Source: Oscillospiraceae bacterium
Lineage (GTDB): Bacteria > Bacillota > Clostridia > Oscillospirales > Oscillospiraceae
Reading direction: 5' to 3'
Assembly (NCBI GenBank): GCA_902791215.1
Contig: CADAUZ010000012.1
Coordinates: 1 to 64,000, forward strand
Length of the DNA stretch: 64,000 bases
In this document: positions 24,046 through 32,596 of the stretch, one piece after another
How the letters are laid out: each line of letters begins with the position of its first letter
Position numbering within the stretch: the stretch's first letter is position 1
Notes under the pieces: model-generated
Told to the model about the DNA's origin: nothing
Databases searched by the model: none
Seen by the model: the letters and a program-made list of their open reading frames with translations, nothing else
Translations under genes and position numbers: made by a program

Positions 24046-24936
24046 ATGGATAGATCCCTAATGCTCATCATCAACCCCATGGCCGGGCGCGGATCGTATC
24101 GCATCAGTTTCGGCGATGCGATGCAGGTGCTCTCCGAGGGCGGTTACCGCACGACGCTGTTTTTTACGGCCCGGCGCGGTGATGCCACCCGCTTTGCCGC
24201 GCAGCATGCCGCGCAGTATGATGTTGTCGCCTGCATCGGCGGCGACGGTACGCTCAGCGAGGTGCTGGCGGGATTGATGACGCTGGACAATCCTCCCCCG
24301 GTGGGCTACTTCCCCATGGGTACGGCAAACGATGTCGCAACCACACTGGGTCTTCCGAAAAACGATACCGTCGCCGCGGCAAGGCGCATCCTCACCGGCA
24401 CGCCCCACCCCTTTGACGTGGGCGGCTTTGGGGAAAAGGATTACTTTTCCTATATTGCCGCCTTCGGTGCCTTCACCGAAGTGAGCTACGCCACCCCGCA
24501 GGATCAGAAGAAGATGCTGGGCCATCTGGCATACGTACTCCAGGGCATGCAGACGCTTCCGAAAATCGAGCCCATCCACACCGTGGTCGAATACGACGGC
24601 GGCAGCTTTGAGGGAAATCTTCTCTACGGAAGCGTCTCCAACTCCACGTCTGTGGCAGGCATCGTGCGTCTGCCGGAGGCGATGGTAAGTCTCGGCGACG
24701 GCGTGAGCGAGCTGGTTCTGGTACGTGATCCCGGCACCGTGGCCAATTTTGCCGAGCTTGTAAGCTCCGTTCTCTCCGAGCGCTTCGACAGCGACAAGCT
24801 CCTGATCCTGCACACGAAGAAGGCCCGCTTCCGCTTCGACTATCCCGTCGCCTGGACCCGCGACGGGGAAGCCGGCGGCGAATACCGAGACATTGAGATC
24901 CGAAACATCCACTGCCCCGTGAAGCTGATATTTTAA
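24046..24936 (+). CDS. Diacylglycerol/lipid kinase family protein
   Basis: A 296-residue soluble lipid kinase of the DgkB/YegS type. The nucleotide-binding motif is CIGGDGTLSEVL (about residue 65), with the N-terminal LMLIINPMAGRG and the FPMGTANDVATTLGLP motif that follows in this family. It would phosphorylate diacylglycerol, or a related lipid, to recycle phosphatidate at the membrane. It stands alone, and the ribosome binding site AGCGAGGA precedes 24046. Confidence 0.9.
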   Translation: MDRSLMLIINPMAGRGSYRISFGDAMQVLSEGGYRTTLFFTARRGDATRFAAQHAAQYDVVACIGGDGTLSEVLAGLMTLDNPPPVGYFPMGTANDVATTLGLPKNDTVAAARRILTGTPHPFDVGGFGEKDYFSYIAAFGAFTEVSYATPQDQKKMLGHLAYVLQGMQTLPKIEPIHTVVEYDGGSFEGNLLYGSVSNSTSVAGIVRLPEAMVSLGDGVSELVLVRDPGTVANFAELVSSVLSERFDSDKLLILHTKKARFRFDYPVAWTRDGEAGGEYRDIEIRNIHCPVKLIF

Positions 24937-25030
24937 AGTGAAAAGTTGAAAGTGAAAAGTGAAGATATGGAGTGCCTTCGGCACAAATTATATTTGTCCG
25001 TGTCGCGAACACCGTCATTTTTCACTTTTT
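24937..25030. repeat. Family S repeat between the lipid kinase gene and asnS
   Basis: Left arm AGTGAAAAGTTGAAAGTGAA, right arm TTTTTCACTTTTTTA, centre TTTGTCCGTGTCGCGAACACCGTC. Compact copy of the family. Confidence 0.65.
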
Positions 25031-25041
25031 TATAAATTCTC

Positions 25042-25070
25042 TTGCAATCACATCACGTTCTATATATAAT
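25042..25070 (+). promoter_or_regulatory. asnS promoter
   Basis: TTGCAA (25042-25047), 17-base spacer, TATAAT (25065-25070). Confidence 0.8.
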
Positions 25071-25120
25071 ATTAGGGCATTTTTGTATGAAATCGTTTCA
25101 CATAGAAAGGAAGCAACCCC

Positions 25121-26515
25121 ATGAAGCGTCAGAAAATTTCCGGCATCTACGCCGATGCCGCCTCCTTTGACGGCCAGAGCATGACCGTCTGCGGCTGGGT
25201 CAGAACCGTCCGCGACATGAAAAATTTCGGCTTTATCGAGCTCAACGACGGCAGCTGCTTTAAATCCCTGCAGGTCGTTTTTGAGCGCGGCAAGCTTGAT
25301 AATTATGACGAGATCGCCCACCAGAACGTGGGTGCGGCCCTGATCGTGCACGGCACGCTGATCTGCACCCCCGAGGCCAAGCAGCCCTTTGAGCTCAAGG
25401 CCGATGAAATCACCGTTGAGGGCGTTTCCACCCCCGATTACCCTCTCCAGAAGAAGCGCCACAGCGTAGAGTTTCTGCGCACCATCCAGCACCTCAGACC
25501 CCGCACCAACCTCTTTTCCGCCATCTTCCGCGTACGTTCCGTGGCCGCCCAGGCGGTGCACGAGTTTTTCCAGCAGCGTGGCTTTGTCTATGTACACACG
25601 CCCCTCATCACCGGCTCCGATGCCGAGGGCGCAGGCCAGATGTTCCGCGTCACGACTCTCGACCCCAAAAATCCCCCGCTGAAGGAGGACGGCAGTGTCG
25701 ATTTCAGCCAGGACTTCTTCGGCAAGGCCACGAACCTCACCGTCTCCGGCCAGCTCAACGCCGAGAACTTTGCCATGGCCTTCGGTGATGTGTATACTTT
25801 CGGCCCCACCTTCCGCGCCGAGGTCAGCTACACTCAGCGCCATGCCGCCGAGTTCTGGATGATTGAGCCCGAGATGGCCTTCGCCGACTTAAACGATTAC
25901 ATGGACACCGCCGAGGCGATGGTCAAATACATCATCAACCGCACCCTCGAGCGCTGCCCCCAGGAGATGGAGTTCTTCAACGCCTTTGTCGACAAGGGCC
26001 TGCTCGACAGGCTCCACAACGTCGTCTCCAACGACTTCGGCCGCATCACCTACACCGAGGCGGTCGACATTCTCAAGAAGAGCGGCCATAAGTTCGACTA
26101 CCTGGTCGAGTGGGGCATCGACCTCCAGACCGAGCATGAGCGCTACCTGACCGAACAGGTCTTCAAAAAGCCCATCTTCGTCACCGACTACCCGAAGGAC
26201 ATCAAAGCCTTCTACATGCGCTTAAACGATGACGGCAAGACCGTCGCGGCGGCGGACTGCCTGGTGCCCGGTGTGGGTGAGATCATTGGTGGCAGCCAGC
26301 GCGAGGAGCGTCTCGACGTGCTGGAAGCCCGTATGGACGAGTTGGGCCTCAACAAGGAGGACTACTGGTGGTATCTCGATCTGCGCCGCTACGGCTCCTG
26401 CCGTCACGCGGGCTACGGCCTCGGCTTCGAGCGCATGGTCATGTACCTCACCGGCGTGAGCAATATCCGCGACGTGGAGCTGCACCCCAGAACCACAGGA
26501 AACGCAGACTTCTAA
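25121..26515 (+). CDS. asnS: Asparaginyl-tRNA synthetase
   Basis: A 464-residue class IIb synthetase charging tRNA-Asn. The N-terminal OB-fold anticodon domain begins near [25 protein letters not shown]. Motif 2 lies around [10 protein letters not shown], and motif 3 is [14 protein letters not shown]. The asparagine specificity is supported by the TKP-free active-site loop [14 protein letters not shown] and the [20 protein letters not shown] block. The AAAGGAAG site precedes 25121. No T-box is visible in the 50-base leader. Confidence 0.96.
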   Translation: MKRQKISGIYADAASFDGQSMTVCGWVRTVRDMKNFGFIELNDGSCFKSLQVVFERGKLDNYDEIAHQNVGAALIVHGTLICTPEAKQPFELKADEITVEGVSTPDYPLQKKRHSVEFLRTIQHLRPRTNLFSAIFRVRSVAAQAVHEFFQQRGFVYVHTPLITGSDAEGAGQMFRVTTLDPKNPPLKEDGSVDFSQDFFGKATNLTVSGQLNAENFAMAFGDVYTFGPTFRAEVSYTQRHAAEFWMIEPEMAFADLNDYMDTAEAMVKYIINRTLERCPQEMEFFNAFVDKGLLDRLHNVVSNDFGRITYTEAVDILKKSGHKFDYLVEWGIDLQTEHERYLTEQVFKKPIFVTDYPKDIKAFYMRLNDDGKTVAAADCLVPGVGEIIGGSQREERLDVLEARMDELGLNKEDYWWYLDLRRYGSCRHAGYGLGFERMVMYLTGVSNIRDVELHPRTTGNADF

Positions 26516-26516
26516 A

Positions 26517-26571
26517 GTTAAAAGTGAAAAGTGGAAAGTGAAGATAATGAGGTCTTCACCTTCCACTTTTT
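26517..26571. repeat. Family S repeat, short copy after asnS
   Basis: AAAGTGAAAAGTGGAAAGTGAAG pairs with CTTCACCTTCCACTTTTTT; it could act as a hairpin terminator for asnS. Confidence 0.65.
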
Positions 26572-26585
26572 TATTATCGTTTACT

Positions 26586-26662
26586 GTCATTCCGAGCGCA
26601 GCGAAGAATCCCCCGCAGATTGCAGCAGACCAGAATATCCTTCGCTTACGCTCAGGATGACA
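26586..26662. repeat. Family C repeat (TGTCATTCCGAGCG type)
   Basis: TGTCATTCCGAGCGCAGCGAAG at the left, CTTCGCTTACGCTCAGGATGACA at the right, forming an imperfect inverted repeat. A second copy is at 56323-56408. Confidence 0.7.
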
Positions 26663-26672
26663 CACCATATAA

Positions 26673-26823
26673 TACTATTCCCTGATAGGAATCTGACAGT
26701 CCTTCCGGCAGGAATTGTGCCATACTGTGTTGGCTTTCTTGACCATATATCTCCATTATGCTCTGCGAAAGCCGCCTTATTCCTGCTCGAAATGCCAAGT
26801 CAGCTTTCTATCAGGGAATAGTA
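26673..26823. mobile_element. 151-bp MITE-like element
   Basis: The ends are near-perfect inverted repeats: TACTATTCCCTGATAG plus a looser GAATCTGAC at the left, and GTCAGCTTT plus CTATCAGGGAATAGTA at the right (22 of 25 positions pair). Bases outside the arms are TA-rich, compatible with a TA target, though a duplication is not certain. No gene is inside. It sits between a family C and a family S repeat, in the 360-base gap between asnS and the LacI-type gene. Confidence 0.65.
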
Positions 26824-26824
26824 T

Positions 26825-26882
26825 AAAAAGTGGAAAGCGAAGTCCATCGGAAACTTCACTTTCCACTTTTCACTCTTCACTT
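26825..26882. repeat. Family S repeat at the 3' end of the LacI-type gene
   Basis: AAAGTGGAAAGCGAAGT pairs with ACTTCACTTTCCACTTTT. The right arm runs over the stop codon of the LacI-family gene. Confidence 0.65.
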
Positions 26883-27872
26883 TATATTTTGAACGGTTTC
26901 GCCTTCGATCAGCTCCGTCGGGACGATGGTCGGGACACGGGCTTTTCCGGCGGGATTTTCGATCATGTTGATCAGTCTTGTCGCTGCGGCCTCGCCGATC
27001 TTCTCACTATTCTGTCGGATGGTGGTCAGCCTCGGATGGATGGCCTGGGTGATGGAGAGGCCGTCATAGCCCATGAAGGAGATGTCCTGCGGGATTTTCA
27101 GCCCGCGCGCGGCGGCGGCCTCCTGCGCGCCGAAATAGCTCAGATCGTCCGGCAGCAGAATGCAGCTCGGCCTGTCCTCGAGATCCAGCAGCTCCAGCAC
27201 CAGCGATCTTGCAAGCCCAATATCGCTGTACAGTCCCGCGCGCACATAGTCCTCCGGCACCGGGAGCTTATAATACTCCATGGTCTGGTAAAACTGCTTG
27301 ATGCGCGTGCGGGTGACGACGGAATTGTTGTGCCCGTGGATGAAGGCGATCTTCCGATGTCCCATGGAGATGGCGTATTCCACCAGCTTCTGCACGCCCA
27401 TCTCATTGTCCGACAGAACCGCGGGGGTTTTCTTGAACAGATGATCCACCTTGACGCAGGGGATGCCGCTGGCCGCAAGCTCGGCGACCTGCGGGTCTGT
27501 AAAATTCACACACGCGATGCACACGCCCGCAAGATTGCGGTACTGGCTGTACGCTGTATAGCTCAGCTCCTGACCGCCGATGCGCTGGTTGATAAACGTC
27601 ACATCGTAGCCCCGCTCCTCCGCCGCGATCTTGAAGGCATCGAGCACCGAGGCAAAAAAGGGATGGGTCAGGCCCTTGGCGCTCTCATCCATAAACAGTA
27701 CGCCCAGCTTGTGCGTATGCGGGGACGGCTCAAAGTTGAGCTCTTTCGCCGTGCGCAAAACCAGATCCCGTGTTTCGTCACTGATCTCCGACCGGTATGT
27801 GCCCAGCACCCGGCTCACGATCCCGGGAGAGACGCCGCAGCGCTGCGCGATCTCAAAGATACTCGTCTGCAT
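26877..27872 (-). CDS. LacI/GalR-family transcriptional regulator
   Basis: A 331-residue regulator. The N-terminal helix-turn-helix reads SIFEIAQRCGVSPGIVSRVLGTYRSEIS, with the hinge near FEPSPHTHKLGVLF. A periplasmic-binding-protein-like effector domain occupies the remainder (GYDVTFINQR, AFIHGHNNS, FMGYDGLSI). No target operon is adjacent, so the effector is unknown. A palindrome in its own promoter (27924-27937) suggests autorepression. The GGAGGG site precedes 27872. Confidence 0.93.
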   Translation of the reverse strand: MQTSIFEIAQRCGVSPGIVSRVLGTYRSEISDETRDLVLRTAKELNFEPSPHTHKLGVLFMDESAKGLTHPFFASVLDAFKIAAEERGYDVTFINQRIGGQELSYTAYSQYRNLAGVCIACVNFTDPQVAELAASGIPCVKVDHLFKKTPAVLSDNEMGVQKLVEYAISMGHRKIAFIHGHNNSVVTRTRIKQFYQTMEYYKLPVPEDYVRAGLYSDIGLARSLVLELLDLEDRPSCILLPDDLSYFGAQEAAAARGLKIPQDISFMGYDGLSITQAIHPRLTTIRQNSEKIGEAAATRLINMIENPAGKARVPTIVPTELIEGETVQNIK

Positions 27873-27916
27873 GGGATGCCCTCCTTCTTGCTGTCAGAAA
27901 GTTTAACTATGTTTTT

Positions 27917-27945
27917 ATTATAATATAAGCGCTTCCATTATTCAA
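27917..27945 (-). promoter_or_regulatory. Promoter with LacI-type operator in the spacer
   Basis: Minus-strand TTGAAT (27945-27940), 17-base spacer, TATAAT (27922-27917). The spacer contains TATAAGCGCTTCCA (27924-27937), with a central AAGCGCTT palindrome that fits the cre/LacI-type operator pattern at 13 of 14 positions. Confidence 0.7.
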
Positions 27946-28027
27946 CAGGATGCTGCTGAAAAATGGGATCGTTTTTACAAAGCATAAAAAAAGAGTTAAA
28001 TGTTCTCTGGCCGGAACCAGGAAGCGT

Positions 28028-28095
28028 ATCTATAAATTTCAATCCGTCCGTGAAGTGGACACTACAACTCCACACTCCACACTTCACACTCATTA
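28028..28095. repeat. Family S-like repeat before dnaA
   Basis: The core TCCGTCCGTGAAGTGGACA is followed by an arm built of ACTCCACACTCCACACTTCAC, a variant of the family S arm that recurs at 38039-38158. Confidence 0.6.
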
Positions 28096-28099
28096 AAAA

Positions 28100-28115
28100 C
28101 GTTTCACATGAAACA
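28100..28115. promoter_or_regulatory. parS-like site upstream of dnaA
   Basis: CGTTTCACATGAAACA matches the parS consensus at 14 of 16 positions and keeps both half-sites. Confidence 0.75.
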
Positions 28116-28209
28116 TTTCCGCGGCAGCATACCGCACAGCGCTCTCCCTCTCATTTTCACAGGTCTTCATTATTTATATTTAATTCTTCAAAAAAGAGTG
28201 GGGAAAACC

Positions 28210-28238
28210 TTGAAAGCTATTCCTGTCTATGGTATAAT
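28210..28238 (+). promoter_or_regulatory. dnaA promoter
   Basis: TTGAAA (28210-28215), 17-base spacer, TATAAT (28233-28238), about 40 bases before the dnaA start. Confidence 0.88.
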
Positions 28239-28278
28239 AGTATGGTTAGAAAAATGCGCACCGGAGGGGGTAAAGATC

Positions 28279-29589
28279 ATGAATTCCGTCAAGGATATAT
28301 GGCAGAAGGTGCTGGACATTCTGGCCACACAGCTGACACCCACAGCCATGGATACCTGGTTTCTCGACTGCGTCCCGCTGGAGCTGGACGACTGCCGCCT
28401 GGTGCTGCTTACCAGCTCGGAATTCAAGCAGGAAATCATCACCAAGCGCTTCAGCGATCGCATCAAGGCCGCGCTCTATGATCTCTTCGCTTCCGACTTT
28501 GAGGTGATCGTGCTGACCGAAGGGGACGATCTGCCAAGCGGCAAGGACAACGCAAACGCCCTGCCGGAGATGGCAGGCTACACCTTTGACCACTTCATCG
28601 TGGGCAACTCCAACCGCTTCGCCCACGCCGCCGCCGTGGCGGTGTCGGACAATCCGGGCAAGACCTACAATCCCCTCTTTATTTACGGCCACTCCGGTCT
28701 CGGCAAGACCCACCTGCTGCTTGCCATCGGCAACGCCATCCAGCAGCGCGACCCGAGAAAGCGCATCGTTTACATCAAGGGTGACGAGTTTACAAACCAG
28801 CTTGTGTGGGCCATCAAGACCGGCACTACGGAGGAATTTCACAACAAGTACCGCAATGTGGATCTGTTTCTGGTGGACGATATCCAGTTCATTGCCGGCA
28901 AGCAGCAGACACAGAATGAGTTCTTCCACACCTTCAACAGCATTTACGAAGCCGGCAACCAGATCGTCATCACCTCCGACCGGCCGCCCCAGGAAATGGC
29001 GACCCTCGACGACCGCCTGCGCACCCGCTTCGAGTGGGGCCTGATGGCGGATATCCAGCCGCCCGATCTCGAGACGCGCATGGCCATCACCCGCAACAAG
29101 GCTGCCCAGCTCGGTCTCATGCTCTCCGACGACGCGGTGACCTACATTGCAAACAACATCACTGACAACATCCGAAGGCTTGAGGGCGTAGTCAAAAAGC
29201 TCACAGCCTATAAGGAAATCCTCAACGAGGTCATTGACATCGACTCTGTCAAGCGCGCCATCAAGGACGTCATCAAGGAGGGCATCTACACTCCCACGCC
29301 CGATACCATCATCCGCGAGACGGCCCGGTATTTTCAGATTGAGGAGTCAGAGCTCAGGGGCCAAAGCCGTTCCAAGAATGTCGCCATGGCACGTCAGATC
29401 TCCATGTACCTCATCCGCACGCTCACCAATCTCTCGCTGCAGTCCATCGGCGAGATGTACGAGGGCCGAAACCACGCAACAGTTTTAAGCTCCATCCGCA
29501 AGGTTGAAAACCTGCTGCAGACCGACCAGCATACCGGCATCGTGGTGCGCGATATCACCTCCAACATCAACTCCAGTGAGAGAGAGTAA
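28279..29589 (+). CDS. dnaA: Chromosomal replication initiator DnaA
   Basis: A 436-residue AAA+ initiator. Domain I is at residues 1-80 (IWQKVLDILATQLTPTAMDTWF), followed by a short linker. The AAA+ domain has Walker A GHSGLGKTH and Walker B LFLVDDIQFIAGKQQTQNEFF. The C-terminal DNA-binding domain includes MYEGRNHATVLSSIRKVE, the DnaA-box recognition motif. The start at 28279 has GGAGGGGG directly upstream; the frame is open further back but lies before the promoter. It is followed by the DnaA-box cluster and dnaN, the standard origin order. Confidence 0.98.
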   Translation: MNSVKDIWQKVLDILATQLTPTAMDTWFLDCVPLELDDCRLVLLTSSEFKQEIITKRFSDRIKAALYDLFASDFEVIVLTEGDDLPSGKDNANALPEMAGYTFDHFIVGNSNRFAHAAAVAVSDNPGKTYNPLFIYGHSGLGKTHLLLAIGNAIQQRDPRKRIVYIKGDEFTNQLVWAIKTGTTEEFHNKYRNVDLFLVDDIQFIAGKQQTQNEFFHTFNSIYEAGNQIVITSDRPPQEMATLDDRLRTRFEWGLMADIQPPDLETRMAITRNKAAQLGLMLSDDAVTYIANNITDNIRRLEGVVKKLTAYKEILNEVIDIDSVKRAIKDVIKEGIYTPTPDTIIRETARYFQIEESELRGQSRSKNVAMARQISMYLIRTLTNLSLQSIGEMYEGRNHATVLSSIRKVENLLQTDQHTGIVVRDITSNINSSERE

Positions 29590-30017
29590 TTCTCTATAAA
29601 GTGGAAATTAAAAAGTGAAAAGTGGAGATATGGATTATTCTCTATATTTTTGCCGGATATTTTCTGCTTTGTCTTTCAATCCGTCCGCGAACCTGACGTA
29701 TTTACTTTTTAAACATTTTCCTGTTGAAATGTTAAAAGGCAAATGTGGAAAATTTTTAGGTCCACAGGTGCTGTTGGAAACCGCAAATTTCTTCACAATT
29801 TTGTCCACAGACGAAATTGTGCGCTCATGCGGGCTTGAGCCGCTTTTCCACAATATTTTTCTCTACTACTATCGCTACTAAAAAAATTATTTATTTCTTT
29901 CTATACAAAAAATTTTTTCTTTGTAAGCCACGGAAAGAAAGTTTGAAGCTTTCGCAAAACGATAATGCATCTTCACTTTCAACTTTCCACTTTTCACTTT
30001 TTTAACGGAGGTTTTTT
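29590..30017. other. Replication origin oriC (dnaA-dnaN intergenic region)
   Basis: DnaA boxes or close matches: TGTGGAAAA (29744-29752, minus), AGGTCCACA (29758-29766), TTGTCCACA (29811-29819) and TTTTCCACA (29844-29852). The last is followed at 29864-29880 by TACTACTATCGCTACTA, a run of DnaA-trio triplets, and then an AT-rich tract (29881-29930) that should unwind. This is the box-trio-AT order of the Bacillus basal unwinding system. Family S arms lie at both edges (about 29598-29632 and 29970-30001). No gene is seen in this stretch. Confidence 0.92.
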
Positions 30018-31127
30018 ATGAAATTCAGCTGTGAGAAATACCTGCTGCAGGGGGCCTGCAATATCGCCTCCCGCGCCGCTGCTTCCAAGAGCCCCATCCC
30101 CGCTCTGGAAGGCCTGCAAATCAGCTGTGAGGATAAGCTCACCGTCAAAGGTTACGATCTCAAAAAAGGCATCGTCACCGCCGTCGACGCCGATATCTCC
30201 CAGCGAGGCGTCATCGTCGTGGGCGCGCGTCTCTTCGGCGAGATGATCCGCCGCCTGCCCGACGGCATCGTCACCGTCTCCACCGACGAGAAGGACAATA
30301 TTTCCGTCAAGTGCGGCAAGAGCCAGTTCAATATCCTCGGCATCAGCGCGGAGGATTACCCGGAGCTGCCGAGCTTCGACGCCGTCAACTCCATGCGCCT
30401 GCCCCAGCGGGTTTTGAAGGACATGATCAACAAGACCATTTTCGCCGTCTCCACCGACGAGGTGCGCCCCATCTATACCGGCACCCTCTTTGAGGTTGAG
30501 GAGAACCGGCTGACGCTGGTGTCCGTGGACGGCTACCGCCTTGCAAAGCGCACCGAGAAGCTGGATAACTCCAAGCTCGAAAGCTGCACCTTCGTCGTAC
30601 CCGGCAGCGCGCTGAGCGACGTGGAGAAGATCTGCAGCGACGAAGACGAGGGCGATGTCTCCATCTCCGTCGGCCAGAAGCACATCTCCTTTGAGATCGG
30701 CGACACCGTGGTCGTCACCCGCCGTCTCGAGGGTGAGTTTCTCAACTACCGCCGCTCCATCCCGGACACGTTTAAGTATGAGATCAAGGTGGACAGGTCC
30801 GAGTTCATGGCCTCCATCGACCGCGTGTCCCTGATCGTCAGCGAGAAAAATTCCAGTCCCGTGCGCATGACGGTGGGCGACGGCACGATCGACTGCCTGT
30901 GCGTGACCCCTATCGGTCGGGCCGAGGACGTGTGCACCTGCGAGGGTAACGGCGAGGGGCTACTCATCGGCTTCAACGACCGATACATGAAGGACGCGCT
31001 CAAGGCCGCGGGCTGCGATGAACTCAAGCTCTGCGTCAACACGGCCTCCTCCCCCTGCATCATCAAAGCCGCCGACGGCAGCGAGGACTTTACGTACATG
31101 GTGCTGCCGGTGAGGCTGCACGCTTGA
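30018..31127 (+). CDS. dnaN: DNA polymerase III beta sliding clamp
   Basis: A 369-residue clamp subunit with the three-domain beta-clamp layout. Recognisable stretches are MKFSCEKYLLQGACNIASRAAASKSPIPALEGLQI (domain I) and the conserved end DFTYMVLPVRL. It encircles DNA and tethers polymerase III and other partners. It starts 16 bases after a family S arm, with GGAGG upstream of 30018. Confidence 0.97.
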   Translation: MKFSCEKYLLQGACNIASRAAASKSPIPALEGLQISCEDKLTVKGYDLKKGIVTAVDADISQRGVIVVGARLFGEMIRRLPDGIVTVSTDEKDNISVKCGKSQFNILGISAEDYPELPSFDAVNSMRLPQRVLKDMINKTIFAVSTDEVRPIYTGTLFEVEENRLTLVSVDGYRLAKRTEKLDNSKLESCTFVVPGSALSDVEKICSDEDEGDVSISVGQKHISFEIGDTVVVTRRLEGEFLNYRRSIPDTFKYEIKVDRSEFMASIDRVSLIVSEKNSSPVRMTVGDGTIDCLCVTPIGRAEDVCTCEGNGEGLLIGFNDRYMKDALKAAGCDELKLCVNTASSPCIIKAADGSEDFTYMVLPVRLHA

Positions 31128-31149
31128 GTGAAAGCCCACGTTTTATTCT

Positions 31150-31263
31150 GTAGGGGCGCTTCACGAAGCGCCCGTGCGGCAATACGTATTTCTTTTGTGT
31201 TTGTTCGGGCGAATACGTAAAAATTCGACTTTCAATGCCGGGCGATTCGTGAATCGCCCCTAC
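31150..31263. repeat. REP pair (REPIN) 1, GTAG-footed
   Basis: GTAG plus the 20-bp palindrome GGGCGCTTCACGAAGCGCCC (31154-31173), then an inverted partner GGGCGATTCGTGAATCGCCC plus CTAC (31240-31263). The middle holds AATACGTATT and TCGGGCGAATACGTA. It lies between dnaN and yaaA. Confidence 0.85.
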
Positions 31264-31286
31264 GGATTGTATTTATGAGGATTACT

Positions 31287-31499
31287 ATGGAACAAATCGC
31301 GATCACGACCGATTTTATCAAACTTGACGCCTTATTGAAATTTGCCGCGCTGGTCGGGACCGGAGGCGAGGCCAAAATGGTCATTGCCGACGGGCTCGTG
31401 GGCGTCAACGGCGAGACCTGCACCATGCGCGGGAAGAAAATCTATCCCGGCGACAGGGTGGACTTTCAGGGCACCGTGCTCGAAGTGACGAAGGCATGA
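31287..31499 (+). CDS. yaaA: S4-domain RNA-binding protein YaaA
   Basis: A 70-residue single S4 domain protein with IKLDALLKFAALVGTGGEAKMVIADGLVGVNGE, the RNA-binding core. The family partner sits between dnaN and recF throughout Firmicutes and is linked to 50S assembly. The start at 31287 has GAGGA 6 bases upstream; an ATG at 31275 overlaps that site. Its stop overlaps the recF start (ATGA). Confidence 0.92.
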   Translation: MEQIAITTDFIKLDALLKFAALVGTGGEAKMVIADGLVGVNGETCTMRGKKIYPGDRVDFQGTVLEVTKA

Positions 31500-32596
31500 T
31501 CGTTCGCCGTATCGCCTTAAACGGCTTTCGCAACTACGACTTTGAGACCGCCGACTTCGACGCTGGCACCAACGTCATCTGCGGGCCGAACGCTCAGGGG
31601 AAGACCAATCTCCTGGAGGCGGTGTACATGCTCGCCATGGGTCGGAGTTTCCGCACAAGGTTCGACCGGGAGCTGGTGAGCTTCGGGGCAGACGGGGCGG
31701 ATATCCTCGCCGATGTCTACAGCCACGGGCGGGAGCAGACGGTGAACCTCCGTCTGAGCCCCGGCAGGCCCAAGCGCATCCTGGTCAATTCCGTGAAGAA
31801 AAACGCCGGGGAGCTGAGCGATACGGTCAACGCCGTGCTCTTCTGCCCCGACGACTTGAACCTCATCAAGGAGGGCGCGGCGGTCAGGCGTAAGCTCATG
31901 GACAACGCCATCAGTCAGATCCGGCCAAGGTACGCGGAGATCCTGTCCGACTTCAACAAGCTCTACGAGAACAAGACGCGGATTTTGAAGGACTGGCGCG
32001 ATAAGCCCAGCCTGCTCGACACCCTGGACGAGTTTTCCGACGGCATGGCCCGCGCCTCGGCCCAGCTCATACGCTACCGCGCCGCCTTTTCTCAACGCCT
32101 GCAGGAGGCTGCGGCTCCCATACACCGGGACTTCTCCGACGGGCTGGAGGAGCTGGAGATCGCCTATAAGACGGTGAGCACCGTGCGCGATCCCTTTGCA
32201 AGTGCCAAGGAAATCTATTACGATATCTGCGACCACCAGGAGCGCCACCGCCAGGCGGAGCTCGACAGCGCCCAGTGCTTAACGGGGGCGCACAAGGACG
32301 ATCTGGAGATCAGCGTCAACGGCAAAAACGCCCGCTCCTTCGCCTCCCAGGGGCAGACCAGGACCGCTGCCCTGTCCTTAAAGCTTGCCGAGCGCGAGAT
32401 TTTTTTGAAAGAGACGGGGGAATACCCGATCCTGCTTTTGGACGATGTGCTCTCGGAGCTCGACCAGAGACGGCAGGAGTTTGTCTTAAACCGCATCGGC
32501 GGCGGCCAGACCCTCATCACCTGCTGCGAGGACGAGGGCATCTCAAAGCGCACCGGCGGGCGCGTGCTGTTCGTCGAAGGGGGAAGGATACGGTGA
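31496..32596 (+). CDS. recF: DNA repair protein RecF
   Basis: A 366-residue SMC-like ATPase that helps RecA load at gaps during replication. Walker A is GPNAQGKTNLLEAVY, the signature region is FASQGQTRTAALSLKLAE, and Walker B is YPILLLDDVLSELD. It overlaps yaaA by 4 bases at the start and remB by 4 bases at the end, so all three are translationally coupled. Confidence 0.96.
   Translation: MIVRRIALNGFRNYDFETADFDAGTNVICGPNAQGKTNLLEAVYMLAMGRSFRTRFDRELVSFGADGADILADVYSHGREQTVNLRLSPGRPKRILVNSVKKNAGELSDTVNAVLFCPDDLNLIKEGAAVRRKLMDNAISQIRPRYAEILSDFNKLYENKTRILKDWRDKPSLLDTLDEFSDGMARASAQLIRYRAAFSQRLQEAAAPIHRDFSDGLEELEIAYKTVSTVRDPFASAKEIYYDICDHQERHRQAELDSAQCLTGAHKDDLEISVNGKNARSFASQGQTRTAALSLKLAEREIFLKETGEYPILLLDDVLSELDQRRQEFVLNRIGGGQTLITCCEDEGISKRTGGRVLFVEGGRIR

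Noticed and set aside
26517-26882. ORF through the repeat cluster between asnS and the LacI-type gene
   Set aside because: The frame runs across four different repeats and has no start signal.
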